DNA from: Anthopleura xanthogrammica
Taxonomy: Eukaryota; Cnidaria; Anthozoa; Actiniaria; Actiniidae
Reading direction: 5' to 3'
Length of the DNA stretch: 64,000 nt
Assembly (NCBI GenBank): GCA_964019055.1
Contig: OZ025206.1
Location: 19,144,860 to 19,208,859, forward strand
A model generated the notes under the pieces. The model did no database searches, had not been told where the DNA came from, and worked only from the letters and a program-made list of their open reading frames with translations. This document shows, one piece after another, positions 56,735 to 64,000 of the stretch (within the stretch, counting starts at the first letter, position 1; every line of letters begins with the position of its first letter). The translations under genes were made by a program, and so were the position numbers.

Positions 56735-59700
56735 ATGCTGACATTTATTTTTCTGGTATTTTTACTTCTGGTTTCGGCGACAAAATTAAACGAAAATCAT
56801 GGTTTACGACCATTGCTCGTCATGGAAGCAAAACAAAATGGCCGTGAGTTTCGTGGCTTCTTCAAGGTCAATCAAACTTATGAGCTTCGGTTTATCATTC
56901 GGAATGATTTCATGTACCTAAGGAGAAAACGAGGGCAAAATTTGGTTATATTCTATCAATATAGTCCAGACGTTCATTATCTGAAGGTATTTGATACTGG
57001 GATTCTAAGGTAAGATTACTATTACGCATCTGGGATCTTTTTAAAATCTTATTAAAATCTTTAATCTTAATCATATATGTGCAGTAGCTAGCCGGCAGCG
57101 CATCTGATGTGCATGGAAAGCTGCTTTAGGTACGAACTATATAAATTCCCTTTTGGGAGGGGTGTCTTCAATAACTAAGGAGAAAGAAGCAAACGACAGT
57201 GTGCCTCATTATTGGCCAATGAATGTCTATCCTCGGTTGGGCCTCATTTGAATAAAAGACTCGGAAAATATGTCTTATCGAATTCCAACAAGAAGAACTA
57301 CGAATAACAAAAAATGACGTGAAAAAAAGTTAGAAATTTAACTTCAAAAACATGCTGAAAGTGCTGATGGTCTCTTGGGCTGAACTATAAGCCATGGCCA
57401 CACAGCTTCACTTGAACTGAAATTCGTGAATGCTTCCTCCCGGATAAGCCGCGGCCGGTGAATACTGTGTACAAAGTAATTATTGAAGACATAAGACAGG
57501 TTTAAGCCGGTTTTTGAAAAGCTAGTTTCTTATTATCCAGAGATAGGTGATAAAAGGGCATGGATTAGGTTCTTAAATACTAATGACTTCCTTAATCATG
57601 GATATCATCTATTCAAATTGAACCTGTTACCACGTATTAAATCGTCTATTAGTAGACTACCTTTAATCTATATCTGATGTTACATGGATGGCGCAATGTG
57701 CGTGGAGACTTCTTGCGCAAAGGCGCAGCGATTTTCTAAATGCACGATTTACTTGTCAACTTTTAGCGCAACATTATCTTAAAATCAAGTAGCACGTTTA
57801 GCTGAATCTGAGAAATCTGTGTAGGCTAGCTGTATAGGCGTTTTCTGAGTCCGATAAACAAGATGCATCGTGGTGTAGCTTCGGTAAAAACATCTTCAGA
57901 TCTTTTGTTCCTCATGCCTTACTTTATATGGTGTTGTTTTTGAACCGAAGCAAAGGCGTGCAATATACATAGCCTTGTTTATTGAATTCAGATAACGTCA
58001 TTGTGAGTTAAATTATCGTCTTGTGCAGCCAGGGTGACCTTTGTTAAGGGAATTTAACACGTTTTTGATTCGGGGCACCGAAAATAAGGAGATACTACAT
58101 ATCAGCATAGATAAAGTCACCTATAGGTCACCTCCGTGTTAGCGGACTCTTACTGTATCGGTTTTTAAAATATGAAGCGAGTAAGGCCCGGTTTAGACGT
58201 CGAATTCAGTAACATGTGCCGAATCTAATGCAAATGAGCAAAACCTATTGTTTGACTTCATTTGCATTAGATTCGGCACATGTGAAATTCGACGTCTAAA
58301 CCGGGCCTAAGTTCGGTAAGTTAGCAGACAATTAAATATATATCTTACATACTCTGACCTTCAAAATAAATTGATTTGGTCATCCTAAAATAATATTTTG
58401 CTTTTTGATATGCGCAGACGATAGACGGCGTGCTCAAGCTCAGTTTGAAAAATACGGATCATGTTTTGTCTATTTGCAAGATTTCCTTGATTAAGGTGAC
58501 TGGCTACTTTTGGAAAAAATTATGAACTTTTTTTTAATCTACGATTTTTTGAAGTGAAATTTAATGCTGATTCCGAATATGAAAAAAAAATTGGGGTGTC
58601 CCGTGCTCATTTTCGAGATAATCAACATTTTATGGCTGCCTACCGCGCGAGTTTTTGAAGCAAAAATTGCGCCACCCGAAGTAACCAGAAAAAAAAAATT
58701 ACAACTCATAACATAATAGTTCTAGATCTTTGAAGAATATATCATGCACAAACTCTAGCTAGTGAATTATTCTACAATACCATAGGATATTTTTGAATAA
58801 AAGATAAAGAAATACATCGATTTGTCATATTTCGCCCTTTCAATGCTCTCAAAAATCTCATAAAGTCAAACAAAAATTCTTACGAAAATCTATTTTTTCA
58901 TGCGTTAGAAAAATTAATTTTTCTAAAAAATTTGATATACGTAGATTTTTAGAAGTTCTTTATGAAGCTTTAAAAAAAGTATAGAGTCCCGTGCAAAATT
59001 TCGTATTTTATTGAGCGGTTTTTTAGCGCGCGCTCATCGTGGGCTCAAATCGAGCGTTCAAAAGTAAGTCATGATGTTATCGTAAACCCGATGTCTTAGT
59101 GTGAAGTGGATACATGATGGTATTCAGTCTCTTTAAGAATGTCAGTAAGTTGTTCTCTGAACTACATGGTGATTAGACTGATGCCATAAGTCGTAGGTTT
59201 CGCTCATTAACGACTTATAAGGAATCAATCTAAACTGGTGATAGACTTAGAAAATCTATTCGAAGTCTTACAAAAAGTACCATTTTTCTGATTCATTTGG
59301 CTAATTAGATTGGTGGAAACCGTACACTCATAGATGTTTTTTAATTAACAAGAACAGATACGTTTGAAAAGCAAAGTAGTATTGCGCATGCTCGATAAAA
59401 GGGCGGGAAAATGGAGGACATGTGTCAAAACTAAAGAAGATTTGTACAATTTGTATAATTACAAATTATTTCGTAAATAATTTGTATCATTTGAATCCTT
59501 TAGGTACAAGAACAAGGAATTCAATCTTCCATTGGATGTTCCACAAGAAGGTCTGTTAAAATGCTTGCGGAAGTGCATCCGGACCAAACTCAAACACATG
59601 GAATCGTTTTCTCGATTTCTTCGAGCAAAAAGATCGTTTAGGATACCACAACGGCTCAGTTGGAGTGAAGTAGCGATTCTAGCAAACATGTCTGAGGCGA

Positions 59701-60158
59701 TTGATCAACGGATAAAAGTCCAAAAACAGTTGATCCAACGCTTTCATTTGCTGGTCAAGGGACTAGTAAACGCTCTTCGGCCACCCCCAGGTACTATTAA
59801 GCCTTCTAACCTCTATTCCAAGGCCATTCTTAGTAAGACTGATTTGCCTGCAGCCTCCGACTTCGAAGCCCCAAAACCAGAAAATATTACGTCACGTTAC
59901 CATAGCAACCAGTCTTTAAGCAGTTGTAGTGACATGCGCAGTACGTCAGATAAGACCCATTGTTTTGGAATGTGTGGAACGTGGTGTTGGTGCTGGCCTT
60001 GGGTCTGTGGTGATTGTTGTCTTCACAAGGGTTGTCTCGAACACGATAAATGTTGTCAGAAACATGGATACACGTCAATCTACTGTTTCTCTCCGTGGGT
60101 CTTTGGTTTTGACTGTAAGAATGGCTATTTGGGCTATCCAGAGTGTTTGTATTCTTAA
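56735..60158 (+). CDS. Secreted cysteine-rich protein with PLA2-like Cys/His-Asp motif
   Basis: Two exons, 56735-57009 and 59504-60158, join in phase across a GT-AG intron to give 309 aa. Residues 1-17 (MLTFIFLVFLLLVSATK) are a strong signal peptide, which decides the start; an upstream GTG codon is not a start. The middle is basic and helical with no recognised domain. From about residue 245 the C-terminus is cysteine- and tryptophan-rich: CGTWCWCWPWVCGDCC, then a Cys-x-x-His-Asp-x-Cys-Cys motif with His272 and Asp273, and more cysteines to the end. This resembles the catalytic Cys/His-Asp segment of secreted phospholipases A2. The usual calcium-loop glycines are not clear, so activity is uncertain. 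It could be an extracellular lipase, a non-catalytic relative, or a secreted bioactive protein. AATAAA follows at 60365. Confidence 0.75.
58184..58309. repeat. Near-perfect hairpin element, CCCGGTTTAGACGTC family, copy 2
   Basis: In the intron of the PLA2-like gene. GGCCCGGTTTAGACGTCGAA and ACATGTGCCGAATCTAATGC at the left are mirrored at the right. It shares loop text (AGCAAAACCTATTGTTTG) with 21999-22119. Confidence 0.8.
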
Positions 60159-60364
60159 CTATGCCAAAAAATAGAAACGCTACATTTCAACAAGTGATTT
60201 AATCGACTAGTAAGTGTATTGAGAAGGGGGTGGGTTGGTGGGGGTCGGGGGGTGGTTGAGTTGGAAGAGAAGGGGAAATAGTAAACCGATATATATATAT
60301 AATGTGATTACAAGAAATCGTTTATTAAACACTTTTTGTATAAAAAAATTCTAAACTAATACAA

Positions 60365-60370
60365 AATAAA
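60365..60370 (+). promoter_or_regulatory. Candidate polyadenylation signal AATAAA for the PLA2-like gene
   Basis: Lies 207 bases after the stop codon in AT-rich sequence. Consensus only. Confidence 0.4.
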
Positions 60371-60563
60371 GTCTATCTAGTGCACGCATCTAAATCTCTA
60401 CCAAATGATTAATTTGTTTTTATAATTACGAATAACAGTTGATGTAAAAAACGTCCTGCTCTTTAGCACAGTTCTCTCCCTCTCTTTCTGTCCCTCTCAC
60501 TTTCATGTATATATATAAAAGAAAAATTCAACTAATCAATCGCTATATTGTCTTTAAAGTAGT

Positions 60564-60694
60564 ATAGACCCCTTGCACGCGACGTCAAAGCAGCTCAATT
60601 TGGAAGACAAAACAAAAGAATTTCAATGTCCTGAGAATTGGAAACCTCGGTCCTCCCAATGGAGTTGCCTTCTGAAGTGCTGCAAGGGGTCTAT
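60564..60694. repeat. Foldback element, CAGCTCAATTTGGAGGACAA family, copy 4
   Basis: Starts ATAGACCCCTTGCACGCGAC, then CAGCTCAATTTGGAAGACAA. The right arm is more eroded (TCGGTCCTCCCAATGGAGTT) but ends TGCAAGGGGTCTAT, the inverted terminus. Confidence 0.7.
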
Positions 60695-60904
60695 TATTCT
60701 TATTCTATATTTAAATAGTTCTCTCACTTTATTATTTTTTTAGGTAATTTTCGAGAAATGTACAGGAATATAGTTATATGTAAAGATTACTCAGTAAAAC
60801 TTTGAGGAAAACGTGCTGACTTGTACGTACTGACCTCATATTTTTTTATCATTTAAAACCCGTTTCCATCGATTTTTAAGTGAAATCTTTTAAAATTAAG
60901 GTAA

Positions 60905-61135
60905 GCATAATGGTAGTAAAATTACGTCTTATCTCCAGGTTAAGTTCTCAGGTTCAATTCCTGGACTCAGCATCACGTTGGGTCTATCCCTTGATTCAAG
61001 GGTTTTTCTCCGGGTTCCTGGTTTTACTCCCTTCGCAAAACCTAACAGGCTAAATTCCGATTCGATCTGTGAGTTGGCCATGCCCCCGACTTAGATCAGC
61101 CCACAGATTGTTTCAGGATATCGATAAAGTTTCAA
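60905..61135 (+). mobile_element. tRNA-derived SINE-like element
   Basis: A B-box-like GGTTCAATTCC (60951-60961) follows a weak A-box region (AATGGTAGT). The body reads TTGGGTCTATCCCTTGATTC, AAGGGTTTTTCTCCGGGTTC, CTTCGCAAAACCTAACAGGC and TAAATTCCGATTCGATCTGT. The same head-body order is on the minus strand at 4598-4810, and body fragments are at 22405, 47375 and 55650. Confidence 0.6.
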
Positions 61136-61382
61136 GTTATAGAATCCATATTGATGTGTGTCTTCTCATACGCAATCCTTAAGCAAAGAAATAATACTCT
61201 AGGGAATGACACTTGGTCGAAAAAAAAAAACATAACGCCCAAGCTAAAGAAGTCTATTGATTTTAAGGTTTCAGTTGAAATTAGCCATGGAATCTCACTT
61301 TCAGATCCAGAAAACGCAATATCAACCAAATGTGTAACACCAACTAGTTTTCTCGTTTTGTCCAGGAATTCAACTATAGCCA

Positions 61383-63376
61383 CTACTTATTCCCTACCAT
61401 AACTGCACTCTTTTCTTGATTGTCCTGTTTCAAGGCTTTCGTTCTTTGTAGAGTAATCTTAGCGGCCTTCCTTTGTGTTTCTCGATCTTGCACCCATTGA
61501 AGATACGAACATTGCTCCTTAGCTTTTCGGATGTAGTCAGAATTATATGTTGTCTGGCAAAGGAGATCACCATCTTTTACGTGTAGCTTCTGTACTGGTA
61601 AATGTGGTGTGCTGGGTTTTCCTCCCGTCGCTCCCTGGAAGTCTTGCATGGTAACAGATCCATTTTGGTAGAACTTCGTCACTGGTTTTAGGTAGAAAGC
61701 AGACTCGTGTATATCACCATACCGTTGGAAAGGAACTGTGCGGTAGTGCTTGAACTGACTCTTGTAAGCAGTTTCGTCATGGAACTTTGACTTGCTTGGT
61801 TCTGTGCGAGTGGGCGGTCGAATTTGAGGCATTTTGACAGGTTCTTTTTGAGTAAAATCACGCATCGCTTGTGTTTTAGTTTCCATCTTCGCCACTGGTT
61901 TATTGTACGTTCCTCCGTCGGGTTTCATTATTTTGGTTTTTCCAATGGTCTTAGGGTCCCAATTTATTTTATAAAATTCATTGTTTGTGGTCGAGAAGTG
62001 CCTGTTATTATTCATGGCTAGATTGACGGTCTCAGGAGGCGGTGGAATTGGTTTAGGCGGGTTGGGCATTTTCCCGCCATAACCCGGAAAATCACTCTTG
62101 AACTGCGTCTCTGACTGGAACTTTGCGCGTTGGTTCGCATTCAGTTGTGGTTGTTTCTTACGAGTCTCTCGTCGGGCTTCCATCTCTGGTGTCTTATAGG
62201 TGTCTCTGTGTGTGGTCCCATGAAAGTGATCTCCTTCAATTCCTATGGTCACTTGGTCTTCAGCAGGCCTGCACAAATCAGCCACTTTCGTAAATTTGCC
62301 TTTATAAACATCCTGGTTGGTTGTTTTCATGTCTGCCTTTGGATCTGGGAACAGAATCGAGCCAGTAAAACTTGGTAGTTCTCCGTAGGTCGGTTGAGGT
62401 ATAGGCTTCTTGGGTGTGAATGCTGAATTGTGCGTGGTTTGTGAATGGAACTTGGATTCGTTCTTCGCGATGACCGTTTGCGGACGTGTTATTTTCGGGA
62501 CAGTTGCAGGTCCTCTGTTAATGAACTCTTCCTTGTACACGGTTAGACCATCAACTTTTCCTTCAGGCTGGGCATATGATTCTGCCATCTAGATGGAACA
62601 GTAAAACATGAATATTATTCACCTGATTTAAGGAGCTAACCACGGTAAATACCCTGCCTATTATTTTGGCTATGCTAGCGGCATAGCCAGTCGTTATGGT
62701 AGTGGTGTGGTGCTAACCGCGCATTGTGGTGAGCAAAAAAAACACCAGCTGTTATAGGCCTTTCTTAATATTCATGCATGAAATCCTTAGCCTGACGTTC
62801 ATACAGCTCTGGCCATATTTAATGTATTCGCATACTTCAGTGCGCGGTGATGCCAAATGAGCTTTTACACGCCATGTCTGGTAAAACCAGCCAGCTTCGA
62901 TTCGAAATAGGTCGGTTTAACTTGGTTTAACGTACAAAAGCCCGTGCATGAAAGTATGCGATTGCATTAAATGTGGCCAAAGCTGCATGAACGTGAGGCA
63001 AAGGATTCCATGCATACTGTAAATATTAGCAAGGCCTAGTGTATGGATAAGTACGCGGAATAAATATGTACCTTGGGACAAACAATTTCATTTATGATTT
63101 AAGCAAACACTAATAATAATAACAATAATGATTATCATGATGATTATGATACAACAACAACAACAATTTATTTGCACTCTAAAGAAAATGAAAATTACAT
63201 TGAATGATGTATAAAAAAATGCAAAAAAGAGCACAGCTACCTAAATAGCTAGAAAGCTAAACGAGTTAGGCAGCTAAAAGGTCAGGGGGTTTGCTAATTA
63301 AAAAACTTATTTATAGATGATGATGATGATAATGATAATGATGATGATAATGATGATGATGATAATGATGATGATA

Positions 63377-63411
<35 letters not shown>

Positions 63412-63574
63412 AATGATGATGATAATGATGATGATGATGATGATGATGATAATGATGATGATGATGATAATGATGATGATAATGATGATGATGATGATAA
63501 TGATGATGATGATGATGATGATGATGATAATGATGATAATGATGATGATGATGATAATGATGATGATGATGATA

Positions 63575-63612
<38 letters not shown>

Positions 63613-63883
63613 ACATTACATGAATAAAACTACCTTGCACAGTTTTGTTCCTGGAATCTCCCTCTTGATGAACTCCATCCTTTGCTCCGTTCTGAAATCC
63701 ATGGGTGGAGGGTTAGGATTGCGTAGTTTAGGGAGAGGTCTTCTTAGATGCCGTTGCTCTGCATCATCGTGTGATTTGTATGTTGCTTGGTAGTCTGTTG
63801 CGACATGGCCCATTCCTGGACGCTTAAATACTTGCTGCATCTTGTGGATATTTCTGGTACATCCATCGTGACGATGATAGTGT
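61383..63883 (-). CDS. SAXO: SAXO1/2 (FAM154)-like microtubule-binding axonemal protein, 5' end outside the window
   Basis: Two exons seen: 63883-63634 (internal, one base then codons, phase 0 at its donor) and 62588-61383 (last exon, stop at 61383), separated by an intron with a large ATG-repeat tract. The first exon encodes a His/Arg-rich HYHRHDGCTR segment, then GHVATDYQATYKSHD. The last exon has repeated short motifs of the form F-x-x-x-T-x-[YF/H]-x-x-x-[YF]: KFHSQTTHNSAF, HFHGTTHRDTYK, KFQSETQFKSDF, HFSTTNNEFYKI, KFHDETAYKSQF and LLCQTTYNSDYI, at roughly 45-70 residue spacing. Such spaced Mn repeats bind and stabilise doublet microtubules in cilia and flagella in the SAXO family. A Met at the start of the last exon is not the start codon, because the upstream exon joins in frame. 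Another repeat-containing axonemal protein is possible. Confidence 0.75.
63317..63612. repeat. (GAT/AAT)n microsatellite in the SAXO-like intron
   Basis: Nearly 300 bp of GATGAT and GATAAT triplets. The Met-rich and His-rich frames that cross it on the two strands are artefacts. It lies 22 bp from the donor of the exon 63883-63634. Confidence 0.97.
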
Positions 63884-64000
63884 CTGTAAAACAGAACAGT
63901 AAAACTCAGTTGTAACTTCGGACTTCACTTGCTAGCTAGCATTTTTGGCAGTGGCCACGTTAATTTTTTAGCTTTATTTCCTCCAACTTCACTCAAACCG

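Larger units (their letters stand above)
60159..61382. other. Intergenic region between the converging PLA2-like (+) and SAXO-like (-) genes
   Basis: Contains a G-rich stretch at 60225-60260, a TA tract at 60288-60301, the foldback element 60564-60694, the SINE-like element 60905-61135 and a partial MITE at 61157-61250. No ORF of interest. Confidence 0.6.

Noticed and set aside
59459..60078. Minus-strand frames opposite the PLA2-like second exon
   Set aside because: The plus strand has a signal peptide exon, in-phase splice and cysteine-rich domain; the minus frames show nothing.
63311..63793. Long Met-rich and His-rich frames on the two strands
   Set aside because: They are translations of the GAT/AAT microsatellite in an intron of the SAXO-like gene.

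Overview
This is a window of animal nuclear genome. It is AT-rich, with GT-AG introns, 5 to 13 exons in most genes, and very dense short non-autonomous repeats. The protein set (bHLH-PAS factor, Rab5, EMC3, glutamate-carboxypeptidase-type M28 peptidase, SAXO-type axonemal protein), the compact genes and the many foldback/MITE-like and tRNA-derived SINE-like repeats fit an invertebrate, most likely an anthozoan cnidarian (coral or sea anemone). The phylum is an inference; no sequence seen here proves it.

Layout. 1-2345: upstream region, no gene seen. About 2346-15632 (+): bHLH-PAS transcription factor of the SIM/NPAS1/NPAS3/trachealess/HIF-alpha class, 12 solid coding exons plus a probable 5' exon, ending in a large Q-rich exon. 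15633-20737: intergenic, packed with inverted-repeat elements. 20738-21574 (-): intronless BTB-domain gene. 21575-27409: intergenic repeats. 27410-32252 (-): complete five-exon Rab5 gene (216 aa). 32253-37671: intergenic/5' region of Rab5, with nested repeats. 37672-42438 (-): complete eight-exon EMC3 gene (254 aa). 42650-43205: 74-bp minisatellite next to the EMC3 5' end. 44582-52735 (-): complete five-exon type II membrane M28 peptidase related to glutamate carboxypeptidase II/NAALADase (755 aa). 52736-56734: intergenic, repeats. 56735-60158 (+): two-exon secreted cysteine-rich protein with a PLA2-like Cys/His-Asp motif. 61383-63883 (-): 3' part of a SAXO1/2 (FAM154)-like microtubule-binding protein; its 5' end lies beyond the window.

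Exon joins were made by hand from splice consensus, reading-phase continuity and family resemblance. For Rab5, EMC3 and the peptidase every junction keeps phase and the final lengths match the families. The genes do not form one pathway. EMC3 (ER membrane insertion) and Rab5 (early endosome fusion) are housekeeping genes; the others look regulatory, cell-surface, secreted or ciliary.

The most notable non-genic content is repeats. Two 178-bp elements 21 kb apart in opposite orientation differ at about one internal base, which suggests recent movement. A tRNA-derived SINE-like family with a shared core is present in several copies. At least a dozen foldback families sit in introns and intergenic DNA, some nested. 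No autonomous transposase, reverse transcriptase, CRISPR array, rRNA or convincing tRNA gene was seen.
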